64,000 nt of DNA from Senimuribacter sp049852125. Lineage in GTDB: Bacteria > Bacillota > Clostridia > Peptostreptococcales > Anaerovoracaceae. The DNA lies in contig NZ_CP187532.1 in NCBI RefSeq assembly GCF_049852125.1, positions 62,001 to 126,000 on the forward strand, written 5' to 3'. Position numbers and translations under genes: made by a program. The notes beneath the pieces are model-generated. The model worked only from the letters and a program-made list of their open reading frames with translations. It ran no database searches and was not told where the DNA came from. Below, in pieces: positions 49,241 through 57,702 of the stretch (positions within the stretch are counted from its first letter, which is position 1; every line of letters begins with the position of its first letter).

Positions 49241-50992
49241 ATGTCGGAAACTTTATTTGGAAAACTGGTTTCATCTTACATTCCGCTTCCAATGTGTATA
49301 GTAAACAGAAACGGAAAAGTAGTACGATCAAATGATCATATTAGCGAAGTATTTATATATGATGGAATTGAAAGTGCGGACTTTTTTGCCTTAACAGGTA
49401 TCAAAGTATCTGAACTGTTTGAGGAAGTTGGTACAAATAATTATCATGTGTTAGAAAGAAACGGAAAACAGTTTAGGTTAATGATTAATCTGGAAGGAGA
49501 AGGTGAAGATGCAAATCTGCTGGTATTCTTCGATGACATTACAAATTTTGAAAATTTAAAAGATAGATATAATAATGAAAAGGTGTGCGTTGCACGAATC
49601 AATATTGATAACTATGACGACCTGATTGCCAGCACATCGGCAGAAAAAAGAATGTTGGTATCTACGGAAGTAGATCGTACTGTTCGCAAATGGGCGTCAA
49701 AATGCAATGGATCTATCAATAAGCTGAATAATGTCCAATATATCATGTATTTCCAGTATTCCTACGTAGAAGGAATGATAGAGAGCAAATTTTCTATATT
49801 GGACGAGGTACGCCAAATTGAAACTGAGGCAGATTTTCCAATGAGTTTAAGTATTGGTATCGGTATTGGCGGAAAGAATTTGGTCGGTACAGAGGAATAC
49901 GCAAACGCCGCTTTGGATTTAGCTCTGGGAAGGGGCGGCGATCAGGCTGTTATAAAAAGGGTCAGCAAAATTGAATACTATGGTGGAAAGCTGCAAACGG
50001 TGGAAAAAGGCAATAAAGGAAAGTCCCGAGTTGTTGCGCATGCATTGAAACAATTGATAGATCAGTCAAAAAGAGTTATTATCATGGGGCATGCGAATCC
50101 GGATATGGATGCGTTTGGCTCGGCGCTGGGCATCTATAGAATGTGCCTGATTTGTGGCAGAGACGCATATATTGTTATGAATGAAGTGAATGAGTCCTTG
50201 CAGGTTATTTATCAACAGGCTAGGGAAACGGAAAATTATCAGTTCATCAATAACAAAAAGGCGGAGGCAATTACAGATAAAGACGCGTTGGTAATTTTAC
50301 TGGATACACACAGGCCTAGTTATTCTGAAAACGCGAAACTTTTGGAGATGACAGATAGAATCGTAGTAATTGATCATCATAGGAGAGCAGAGGATTGCGT
50401 AGCTGCGCCAACGCTTTCTTATATTGAATCTTACGCATCATCAACCGCAGAATTGGTAAGCGAAATCTTACAGTACGCGGCGCCAAAGAAAACCTTAATA
50501 AAATTGGAAGCAGAGGCGCTTTTGGCCGGAATGACAGTAGATACCAATAGGTTCGCGGTGAAGACGGGCGTAAGAACCTTCGAGGCAGCGGCATGGTTGA
50601 GAAGAGCTGGCGCGGATACAGCAGAAGTAAAAAGATTCTTCCAGACAGATATGGAGGATTTTAAAGTTAGAGCAAAATGTATTGCTGCCGCGGAGTTTTA
50701 TGATGAGGGTATTGCAACATCCATTACAGATGGATGGAACGAAAACGCGCAAGTATTAAACTCACAGGTGGCAGACGAGCTTTTAAATATTAAAGGAATC
50801 AAAGCATCCTTTGTCGCGGGGAGAACGGAAAGAGGCACTACTGTTATCAGCGGCAGATCTCTGGGAGAAATAAACGTACAGATTTTAATGGAAAGATTAG
50901 GTGGAGGCGGCCATTTAACCACGGCAGGCGCACAGGTTGAATGCACACCGGAGGAAGCTATTCATCAAGTAATAGAAATGATAAGAAACTAA
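49241..50992 (+). CDS. gdpP: Cyclic-di-AMP phosphodiesterase GdpP, soluble form
   Basis: 583 residues. PAS domain about 12-105, a degenerate GGDEF domain about 112-250, then DHH/DHHA1: GHANPDMD (His284, Asp288, Asp290), LDTHRP (Asp355, His357), DHH 378-380, and GGGGH 554-558. Known GdpP/YybT hydrolyses c-di-AMP to pApA and has two N-terminal membrane helices. Here the protein opens directly into the PAS domain, so it should be cytosolic. The cluster gdpP-rplI-dnaB is classic. Confidence 0.9.
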   Translation: MSETLFGKLVSSYIPLPMCIVNRNGKVVRSNDHISEVFIYDGIESADFFALTGIKVSELFEEVGTNNYHVLERNGKQFRLMINLEGEGEDANLLVFFDDITNFENLKDRYNNEKVCVARINIDNYDDLIASTSAEKRMLVSTEVDRTVRKWASKCNGSINKLNNVQYIMYFQYSYVEGMIESKFSILDEVRQIETEADFPMSLSIGIGIGGKNLVGTEEYANAALDLALGRGGDQAVIKRVSKIEYYGGKLQTVEKGNKGKSRVVAHALKQLIDQSKRVIIMGHANPDMDAFGSALGIYRMCLICGRDAYIVMNEVNESLQVIYQQARETENYQFINNKKAEAITDKDALVILLDTHRPSYSENAKLLEMTDRIVVIDHHRRAEDCVAAPTLSYIESYASSTAELVSEILQYAAPKKTLIKLEAEALLAGMTVDTNRFAVKTGVRTFEAAAWLRRAGADTAEVKRFFQTDMEDFKVRAKCIAAAEFYDEGIATSITDGWNENAQVLNSQVADELLNIKGIKASFVAGRTERGTTVISGRSLGEINVQILMERLGGGGHLTTAGAQVECTPEEAIHQVIEMIRN

Positions 50993-51003
50993 GGAGGAAA
51001 AAG

Positions 51004-51447
51004 ATGATTGTAATTTTAAATAGAGATGTAAAAGGGACAGGTAAAGCAGGAGATGTTGTGAAAGTCAGCGATGGATATGCCAGAAACATGCTGCTTCCAA
51101 AGGGTTATGCTACGGAGGCTACGCAGGGTAACATCCGGAGTCTGGAAAAACAAAAGGAGCTGCTAGCTCAGAAAAAAGCAGAGGAGAAGGCAGCTGCGCA
51201 GGAGCTTGGGGCTGAATTAGAGAAGATTAAAGTAGTGATTAAAACAAAATCCGGTGAAGGCGGAAGACTGTTTGGCTCCATTACATCGAAGGATATTGCC
51301 GATGCTGTTAAAGAGCAGTCCGGTCTGGTTGTAGATAAAAAGAAAATTCAACTGAAGAATCCTATTAAGAACATCGGTAGTTTTGATGTGACAGTTAAGC
51401 TATATCCAGAAGTAAGCTGTAAATTAAGCGTACAGGTAACTGATTAG
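51004..51447 (+). CDS. rplI: 50S ribosomal protein L9
   Basis: 147 residues. Matches L9: MIVILNRDVKGTGKAGDVVKVSDGYARNMLLPKGYA, split over the N-terminal domain, then a long charged helix and the C-terminal GGRLFGSITSKDIADAVKEQ. The start at 51004 follows AAGGAGG; an upstream in-frame continuation overlaps gdpP and is not used. It lies 11 bases after gdpP and 17 bases before dnaB. Confidence 0.96.
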   Translation: MIVILNRDVKGTGKAGDVVKVSDGYARNMLLPKGYATEATQGNIRSLEKQKELLAQKKAEEKAAAQELGAELEKIKVVIKTKSGEGGRLFGSITSKDIADAVKEQSGLVVDKKKIQLKNPIKNIGSFDVTVKLYPEVSCKLSVQVTD

Positions 51448-51464
51448 TCAAAGGAGCGACCAAT

Positions 51465-52781
51465 ATGGTAGAGAGAATCCCTCCTCATAATACAGAAGCA
51501 GAGAAATCTGTTTTAGGTGCATCCCTGTTGAGCAAAGATGCTCTCGCCGATGTTATTGACGTGGTTACAGGCGATGATTTTTACGACGCTGCCCATAAAG
51601 AAATTTTTAATGTTATGCTGGATCTATTCCGCAATAATGTCTCTGTTGATATCATTACGGTTTGTGATGAATTGAAAAAAAGACAGTCGTTAGAGATGGT
51701 AGGAGGCAGAGTATATATCAGTACCTTGTCGTCTGAAGCTCCTTCAACGGTTAATGCAGGCGAATATGCCAGAATTGTTTCAGAAAAAGCATCTATGCGG
51801 CGTCTGATTAAGACAGCAGAGGATATCAGAGAAAAAGGCTTTGAAGAATCCATGGATGCGTCAGAAATCCTTGATTACGCAGAGAAGGGCATTTTTGAAA
51901 TTGCTCAGCAAGGTCAAAAGAGTGATTACGCGCCGATCAAAGAGGTTTTGCTGGAGAACGTTTCAATGATTGATCGCGCGATTCAGACACAAGGACAAGT
52001 AATCGGTTTATCTACAGGATTTAAACGCTTGGATGAATTGACGAGTGGACTTCAAAAATCAGATCTGGTGATCATTGCAGCCAGACCGGCAATGGGAAAA
52101 ACAGCTTTTGCATTAAACATCGCGCAAAACGCGGCGATAAAGTCTGGTGCGTCAGTTTTGCTCTTTAGTTTGGAGATGTCAAAGGCGCAGCTGGGTCAAC
52201 GGTTGTTGTCCATGGAATCACGAGTAGAAATGCAAAAATTGAAGACAGGCAGCATTGAAAGAGGCGACTGGGATAGAATTAACATGGCTCTAGATTCGTT
52301 GTCAAGAACAAATATACATATTGATGATACACCAGGCGTCGGCGTATTAGAGATGAAAAATAAATGCCGTCGTTTAAAAGCTGAAAAAGGCTTGGATCTG
52401 ATTGTAATTGATTATCTTCAATTGATGAAAGCAGAAGGAAAAACAGACAGCAGACAACAGGAAATCAGTACGCTTTCCAGATATCTGAAACTGTTGGCAA
52501 GAGAAATGGATTGTCCTGTCATCGTATTATCTCAGCTTTCCAGAGCGCCGGAACAGAGGCAGGATCATAGACCTATTCTGTCTGACTTACGAGAGTCCGG
52601 TTCAATTGAACAGGATGCTGATATGGTTATGTTTCTATATCGGGATGATTACTATAACAAAGATAATTCAGAGAAACCTGGAATATGTGAGGTAAATTTA
52701 GCCAAACATAGAAGCGGCCCAACGGAAACCTTTGATCTTACCTGGGTTGCCAGATATACAAAGTTTAGCGATCAGGCGTAA
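51465..52781 (+). CDS. dnaB: Replicative DNA helicase DnaB
   Basis: 438 residues (called DnaC in Bacillus). N-terminal domain (PPHNTEAEKSVLGASLLSKD), linker helix, and RecA-like motor with Walker A ARPAMGKTAFA, SLEMSKAQLGQRLLS, Walker B LDLIVIDYLQLM and the arginine-finger region near DADMVMFLYRDDYY. The hexameric ring unwinds DNA at the fork. It is the third gene of the gdpP-rplI-dnaB cluster. Confidence 0.97.
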   Translation: MVERIPPHNTEAEKSVLGASLLSKDALADVIDVVTGDDFYDAAHKEIFNVMLDLFRNNVSVDIITVCDELKKRQSLEMVGGRVYISTLSSEAPSTVNAGEYARIVSEKASMRRLIKTAEDIREKGFEESMDASEILDYAEKGIFEIAQQGQKSDYAPIKEVLLENVSMIDRAIQTQGQVIGLSTGFKRLDELTSGLQKSDLVIIAARPAMGKTAFALNIAQNAAIKSGASVLLFSLEMSKAQLGQRLLSMESRVEMQKLKTGSIERGDWDRINMALDSLSRTNIHIDDTPGVGVLEMKNKCRRLKAEKGLDLIVIDYLQLMKAEGKTDSRQQEISTLSRYLKLLAREMDCPVIVLSQLSRAPEQRQDHRPILSDLRESGSIEQDADMVMFLYRDDYYNKDNSEKPGICEVNLAKHRSGPTETFDLTWVARYTKFSDQA

Positions 52782-52809
52782 AAAATGTCGGAAGGTGAGG
52801 TAAGTCAAC

Positions 52810-53007
52810 ATGAAAATTACGGAAGGAATGAAGGTCTGCGATATCCTTAATATGGACGACAGGCTGGAAGAAGTATTTGAGAAGCATGGGATGCTTTGTT
52901 TAGGCTGCCCGGGCGCTGCTAGTGAAACATTAAAAGAGGCAGCCGAAGGCCACGGCATTGATGTTCTTGCGCTGCTGACCGCACTGAACACAGAAATTCA
53001 GGAGTAA
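52810..53007 (+). CDS. DUF1858 domain protein
   Basis: 65 residues. Small DUF1858 domain with the CLGCPGAASETL motif, containing two spaced cysteines, of the kind also found fused to hybrid-cluster and redox proteins. The function is unknown. GGAAGGTGAGG lies just upstream. It sits between dnaB and the DnaD-domain gene, both replication genes. Confidence 0.8.
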   Translation: MKITEGMKVCDILNMDDRLEEVFEKHGMLCLGCPGAASETLKEAAEGHGIDVLALLTALNTEIQE

Positions 53008-53033
53008 ATAAGTCACAGGGGAATTGTAAAAGC

Positions 53034-54311
53034 ATGAATTTTATTAAGGAGAAAACAAGGGATTTTTACCTGCTTGATACGAAGGTGGAAAATATATTTA
53101 TTAATGAATATATGCCTGGCGCTGATGGCGTTTTCGTTAAAGTATATCTATACGCTTTATCTTATGCTGAACATGGATTAGAAATGAGCGTAGAAGCGAT
53201 GGCACGGCAGCTTTCGGTTACTGAGCAGAAGATCATGGATGCGTGGGATTACTGGGAAAAGATGGGCGTTGTTAGAAAGCTGTATCTGAACACAGATGAG
53301 GAAAGAGATTTCGCAGTCGAGTTTATCAATCTAAAAGAATTATTATATGGAAAACACAAAGCTCCGGCGAGGGGAGAAAGTGAAAAGTCGAAGAAGGATA
53401 ATGTCTTCGGCAATAAGGCGGTGAAGAAAATGTTCACTACTATTGAACAGACTTTGGGCAGGGCTCTTAGTTCCTCGGAATTGACACGCATACTTTCATG
53501 GCTATCTGATTATGGCGCTACGCCGGAAATCATTTGCTTTGCTGTAAAGTATTCCATTGAGAGAAATAAATCAAGCTTAAACTATATGGAGTCAGTCGTA
53601 TCCGGCTGGGCTCGCGAAGGTCTGATGACGACGGATCAGGTAAATGAAAAATTACAAGAAGAGGATGAGCGCTACTATCGTTATAAGCGTGTGCTGCGCG
53701 CTTTAGGATTTACCAGAAATGCCACGGAAGCAGAAAAGAATATGATGGACGCCTGGTTTGGTGAAATGGGATATACCATGGATAGAGTGCTGGAGGCATG
53801 CAATAAAACGGCAGGGATTTCCAGCCCTAACTTTAACTATGTCAATAAGGTTTTAGAGAACTGGAGAAACGACGCAGAGAAAAAGGGCGTAGATGTTAAT
53901 AAGAAAATTATCGTGACACAAGCCGTTTTGAATCAGTATTATGATTTTCTTAGAGAAAAGGCAGAGAAAGAAGCTGAGACCAGAAAAATAGAGATTTATC
54001 AAAAGCTGCCGAGAATTCGAGAACTGGATGATGAAATTCGCAGTACCAGTTCACAGCTTTCTAAGGCGTTAATTATGGGAAATGCTGAAGAAGAAGGAAG
54101 AAAAATTCGGACGGCGATGGACAGGCTGTCCGCTGAACGGGCTGTTCTCCTGACAGAGAATAATTACGAAATGGATTATACTGATATTAAGTATGCCTGT
54201 GAAAAGTGTAAGGATACTGGGATTACGGATCTCGGGGAAAGGTGTTCTTGTATCAGACAGCGTACAGAAGAGGCGGAAGTATGGGTAAAGAAAAAAAGTT
54301 TAGAAAAATAA
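53034..54311 (+). CDS. DnaD-domain replication protein fused to a DnaC/DnaI-type N-terminal zinc segment
   Basis: 425 residues. N-terminal winged helix typical of primosomal DnaD/DnaB-like proteins (VYLYALSYAEHGLEMSVEAM), then two DnaD C-terminal (DDBH2) domains around 120-300. Residues about 310-425 instead resemble the N-terminal part of the helicase loader DnaC/DnaI: RKIEIYQKLPRIRELDDEI, a helical stretch, then CEKCKDTG and CSC with Cys389, Cys392, Cys404 and Cys406. The AAA+ ATPase domain that should follow is absent; the frame ends and a peptidase gene begins. Confidence 0.8.
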   Translation: MNFIKEKTRDFYLLDTKVENIFINEYMPGADGVFVKVYLYALSYAEHGLEMSVEAMARQLSVTEQKIMDAWDYWEKMGVVRKLYLNTDEERDFAVEFINLKELLYGKHKAPARGESEKSKKDNVFGNKAVKKMFTTIEQTLGRALSSSELTRILSWLSDYGATPEIICFAVKYSIERNKSSLNYMESVVSGWAREGLMTTDQVNEKLQEEDERYYRYKRVLRALGFTRNATEAEKNMMDAWFGEMGYTMDRVLEACNKTAGISSPNFNYVNKVLENWRNDAEKKGVDVNKKIIVTQAVLNQYYDFLREKAEKEAETRKIEIYQKLPRIRELDDEIRSTSSQLSKALIMGNAEEEGRKIRTAMDRLSAERAVLLTENNYEMDYTDIKYACEKCKDTGITDLGERCSCIRQRTEEAEVWVKKKSLEK

Positions 54312-55855
54312 CGGATGCTGCAGCAGGGGTGATCACATGGCATGATCAGATGCAGATATCCTTTGACCGGTGGATACTTTGTTTTTTAGACAGGATTGTC
54401 AGTGGTGCCGCCGGTCTGGTAACAATACATGATAATCTGCAAATGCGGTTTGACCGTTTGATTTTGATCATTCGTTACCGTCAGGCAAAATTTATCCATG
54501 AGAATAGACATAAATTAGAAGGAAAGAAAAAAAGTATTCTCAGCCATTTTGCCGGAGTGGTTTTGGTAGCGATTGCTCTAGTCGCTATGCTTAACCATGC
54601 GACAGGATTTGAGTATGCATACAACGGTAAGGTGTTAGGATATGTAAAGAATCAGGAAGATGTAATAAAAATATTGGATCTTGTCAGTGATGAGCTCTCG
54701 AAAGAATATGGCTCGACCATACAAATCGATAAGGACAGCGATATTACTTTTCGAAGCGTTGTTGTAATAGATAAGGACATTGACGACGTAGATACAGTTT
54801 TAAAACGGCTGACATATATGTCAGATATGGAAGCGGAAGCTTATGGTATTTATATCAATGGAAATTTACATGTAACCTGTGAAAGCGAGGATGCAGCAAA
54901 GTCAGTTCTTCGTTCGGTGCAAGATAAATTTCTGGAAGACAGTGATAATATAAAATATGAACAGATAGGCTTTAAAGAAAAAGTAGAGATTAAAAAGTAT
55001 AATACAAAGCTGGCTTATATCAGCAGTCAGAAGAAAGCGGTTAAATCAATTCTGACTGGCGGAAATAAAGAGGAAGTCTATACAGTAAAGGCGGGAGATA
55101 CTTATTCCGAAATTTGCCGACGTTTTGACGTTAGCTTTGATGAGTTAAAAAAGAATAATCCGGAGATTAAAGAGAGCTCTTTGTTCCCAGGTGATAAACT
55201 GATTATGAAAAAAGCAGCGTCATCCTTGACTGTGGTTACAGTAGAGAAGGGGACTTACGCGGAAAAGGTTAAATATAAAACAGTATATAAAGATGATAAG
55301 ACGATGTATGAAGGCGATAAAAAAGTCATCCAAAAGGGCATAAATGGAAAGAGGGTTGTGACTGCCAGAATCACTCGAGAAAATGGAGACGTAGTAGACA
55401 AAGAAATTTTGCAAACCAAAACAATTAAAAAAATGGTAAAGAAAATTGTTTTGCGGGGGACTAAACCTGTTCCGAAAACTGCTCCGACAGGACATTTGAT
55501 TATGCCGGTGTCCGGATACACTTTAACGTCAGAATTTGGCTGGAGATGGGGAAGAATGCATGAAGGACTGGATTTGGCTTGTCCAACGGGAACTACAATC
55601 AGAGCTGCTGACGGCGGTACTGTGGTTTATGCTGGATGGTACAGCGGGTACGGTCTGTTTATCGAAATCGATCATGGAGGCGGAAAACATACCCGATATG
55701 GTCATTGCAGCGCCATCAGTGTCAGCGTTGGAGATAAGGTGTATCAGGGACAGAAGATTGGAGAAGTAGGAAATACAGGAAATAGCTTTGGGTCACATTG
55801 TCACTTTGAAGTAACTATCAATGGAACGCCTGTAGATCCGTTTAATTATCTGTAA
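54281..55855 (+). CDS. LysM-G5-M23 cell-wall endopeptidase
   Basis: 524 residues. A cytoplasmic N-terminus and a single membrane anchor near 86-105 (FAGVVLVAIALVAML), an extracytoplasmic helical region, a LysM domain (VYTVKAGDTYSEICRRFDV), a G5 domain (about 310-395) and a C-terminal M23 metallopeptidase with HEGLD and HCHFE zinc ligands and GVGNTGNSFG-like EVGNTGNSFG. M23 enzymes cut peptidoglycan cross-bridges. The start at 54281 overlaps the DnaD gene by 31 bases. Its place before yabP-yabQ suggests cell-envelope or sporulation work. Confidence 0.87.
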   Translation: MGKEKKFRKITDAAAGVITWHDQMQISFDRWILCFLDRIVSGAAGLVTIHDNLQMRFDRLILIIRYRQAKFIHENRHKLEGKKKSILSHFAGVVLVAIALVAMLNHATGFEYAYNGKVLGYVKNQEDVIKILDLVSDELSKEYGSTIQIDKDSDITFRSVVVIDKDIDDVDTVLKRLTYMSDMEAEAYGIYINGNLHVTCESEDAAKSVLRSVQDKFLEDSDNIKYEQIGFKEKVEIKKYNTKLAYISSQKKAVKSILTGGNKEEVYTVKAGDTYSEICRRFDVSFDELKKNNPEIKESSLFPGDKLIMKKAASSLTVVTVEKGTYAEKVKYKTVYKDDKTMYEGDKKVIQKGINGKRVVTARITRENGDVVDKEILQTKTIKKMVKKIVLRGTKPVPKTAPTGHLIMPVSGYTLTSEFGWRWGRMHEGLDLACPTGTTIRAADGGTVVYAGWYSGYGLFIEIDHGGGKHTRYGHCSAISVSVGDKVYQGQKIGEVGNTGNSFGSHCHFEVTINGTPVDPFNYL

Positions 55856-55913
55856 GGTTAAAAATTGCAGGTGGGCCTTGCCTGCCTGCATCATTGTTTT
55901 CAGGGTTTTCAGC

Positions 55914-55940
55914 AAGATTTTTCCGATATAAGCATATACT
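55914..55940 (+). promoter_or_regulatory. Possible sigma-E-type promoter of yabPQ
   Basis: CATATACT (55933-55940) resembles the sporulation sigma-E minus-10 and is preceded by AAGATTT (55914-55920) at about the expected distance. A GC-rich inverted pair (GGCCTTGCCTG near 55875, CAAGGCAGGCC near 55945) flanks it. Confidence 0.35.
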
Positions 55941-55983
55941 TTTCACAAGGCAGGCCAATTACTGCAGGTGAGGAGGATGTGCT

Positions 55984-56247
55984 ATGGAAAATCATTATAT
56001 TCAAATGGATAACAGAAAACGTATCACTGTCACGGAGGTTACTTCAGTAGAGGGATTTGATGAAGAAACGATTTTGACAAATTTGATCGATCAGGGATTG
56101 GTTATCTCAGGGAAAAATCTTCATATTGAAGCGCTGGACCTGGATGAAGGAAAACTGGTAGCAGAAGGTGAAATAGAAGGAATTAATTACACAAAGAAAA
56201 AATCCGGAGGAAACATCTTTGATAAGCTGAGACGGTTTCGAAAATGA
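55984..56247 (+). CDS. yabP: Sporulation protein YabP
   Basis: 87 residues. YabP family, needed for spore coat/cortex assembly in the mother cell: MDNRKRITVTEVTSVEGFDE, LVISGKNLHIEALDLDEGKL, then the basic tail. AGGAGG lies seven bases upstream. It overlaps yabQ by four bases (ATGA). Its presence shows the organism belongs to a spore-forming lineage. Confidence 0.93.
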   Translation: MENHYIQMDNRKRITVTEVTSVEGFDEETILTNLIDQGLVISGKNLHIEALDLDEGKLVAEGEIEGINYTKKKSGGNIFDKLRRFRK

Positions 56248-56537
56248 CGGAGCTGATTGCCAGAGAATTACATGAAACAGGCATTATGTTTTTCTGCGGT
56301 ATTGCGATCATGTTGGTCTTTACTGCTAGAGACGCGCTTAGAAAACGGTGCGGCACACATCGAAGGGCTGCCCAGGCCATTTATTTTTGCGGATGGCTTT
56401 GTGCCGGATATTTATTTACAGAATTTTTATATGTTGGATCTCATGGTGTGATAAGTCTATATGGAATTATGGCCATGGGCGGAGGCATATTATTGTGGAA
56501 AAAAGTCGTTTATGGTATAATGAACGCAAATGATTAA
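56244..56537 (+). CDS. yabQ: Spore cortex biosynthesis protein YabQ
   Basis: 97 residues with three membrane segments (about 12-30, 45-62, 68-85). YabQ is a mother-cell membrane protein required for spore cortex formation. It is shorter than Bacillus YabQ, as in many clostridia. It overlaps yabP by four bases. A GC-rich structured spacer follows. Confidence 0.88.
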   Translation: MTELIARELHETGIMFFCGIAIMLVFTARDALRKRCGTHRRAAQAIYFCGWLCAGYLFTEFLYVGSHGVISLYGIMAMGGGILLWKKVVYGIMNAND

Positions 56538-56750
56538 AACGGCGTTGCCGCAGGGAGGCGTTCATTGAATCATGACTACACACGGCGATGAAGCCCTAGC
56601 CCGCTGATCGGCAAGCCGTAGGCGCAGGCGGAAGCGCGGCAGGTCTCATGTCAGGAGTGCAGGAGCTTTGCTCCGTGGCACTCTACGGCGAGGTGAACTG
56701 AAAGTGAAGACAGGATTTAGAAACATCAGGATACGATAGGGATAAAGGAT
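56538..56750 (+). other. GC-rich structured island between yabQ and divIC
   Basis: No gene is supported. About 160 bases (roughly 56540-56700) are much richer in G+C than the neighbours and dense in inverted repeats: AATGAACGC (56519-56527)/GCGTTCATT (56558-56566) enclosing CGGC-GTT-GCCG, GCGC...GCGC around 56620-56635, and a strong GAGTGC-A-GGAGC/GCTCC-GTG-GCACTC hairpin near 56655-56683. ACGGCGA occurs twice. It may be a structured RNA or a repetitive element; no known family is recognised. Confidence 0.45.
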
Positions 56751-57179
56751 ATGAAGAAAAGAAGAAAAGGGAGACTTCGGGAGTTCGAGCGTGAAGGATA
56801 TGGAAAGTCCTCTGAAGAATATCGGGAAGAACGGCGGCAGAATGCAGCAAGAGCTCCCAGAAAGAGAAAAGTCAGAATTAATAAAGGAAGAATTGCGTTG
56901 ACCGTTATTGTGCTTATGCTCATAGCGGTCGTTGGCGTGTCAATAAAAAATGTTTTTGATCTGCGTGCAGAACAGCGGGAGTTGGCGCAAAGACAAAAAG
57001 AGCTTAATGATGAGAAGGCAGCGCTGCAGGAAGAACTAAAAAATGTAAATGATCTGGATTATATAGAGGAACAGGCGCGAAATCAATTAAAGCTGATTAA
57101 GCCAGGAGAAATTTTGTACATTTTAGAAAATGAGGGTGAAGATATAAGCGATGACAATCAAGAACAAGAAGACGATTAA
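56751..57179 (+). CDS. divIC: Cell division protein DivIC/FtsB family
   Basis: 142 residues. A basic, Arg/Lys-rich cytoplasmic N-terminus (1-48), one membrane helix near 49-66 (IALTVIVLMLIAVVGV), a coiled coil of about 35 residues (LRAEQRELAQRQKELNDEK) and an acidic tail. Septum-formation initiators bridge FtsL and DivIB at the divisome. It lies in the usual position after yabP-yabQ and overlaps rnmV by 29 bases. Confidence 0.88.
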   Translation: MKKRRKGRLREFEREGYGKSSEEYREERRQNAARAPRKRKVRINKGRIALTVIVLMLIAVVGVSIKNVFDLRAEQRELAQRQKELNDEKAALQEELKNVNDLDYIEEQARNQLKLIKPGEILYILENEGEDISDDNQEQEDD

Positions 57180-57702
57180 GGAAGCTATTATTGTAGAGGG
57201 CAGAGATGATACAGCGGCTATTAACCGGGCAGTAGAGGCTATGACTATAGAGACGCACGGATTTGGTATGCCGGATTCTATATGGCCGCTGATTGATAAG
57301 GCGTATCAGGAACAAGGCATTATCATTTTTACAGATCCGGATTATGCAGGAGAAAAAATACGCAGGAAGATCGCACAAAAATATCCGGATTGCAAGCAGG
57401 CCTTTTTGCCTAAAGGGAAAGCTTTGAAAAAGGGTAATGTGGGCGTAGAAAACGCCCGGCCGGAGGATATAATAGAGGCTTTGGAAAATGCTCATTGTAC
57501 TACAGGCAATGGCGGAGGAACATTTACTGAGGAAGATCTCTTTGCATGGGATCTGGCTGGCGGACCGCAAGCGAGAGCCCGCAGAGAGGCATTAGGCAAC
57601 GCATTGTCTATCGGATATGGAAATACGAAAAGTTTTCTAAGAAAGCTGAACCAATTTCAGATTTCCCGGAAAGAATTTTTGAGAAAAGTGAAGGAACTGT
57701 AA
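57151..57702 (+). CDS. rnmV: Ribonuclease M5
   Basis: 183 residues. Toprim-domain nuclease that matures 5S rRNA in Gram-positive bacteria. Motifs IIVEGRDDTAAI (the catalytic Glu), FTDPDYAGEKIRRKI (Asp pair) and GVENARPEDIIEAL fit. It overlaps divIC by 29 bases and rsmA by one base (TAATG). Confidence 0.94.
   Translation: MTIKNKKTIKEAIIVEGRDDTAAINRAVEAMTIETHGFGMPDSIWPLIDKAYQEQGIIIFTDPDYAGEKIRRKIAQKYPDCKQAFLPKGKALKKGNVGVENARPEDIIEALENAHCTTGNGGGTFTEEDLFAWDLAGGPQARARREALGNALSIGYGNTKSFLRKLNQFQISRKEFLRKVKEL

Noticed and set aside
56540..56700. Group II intron fragment, RNase P RNA or cobalamin riboswitch in the GC-rich island
   Set aside because: None of the diagnostic conserved blocks of these RNAs could be found, so no family name was given.
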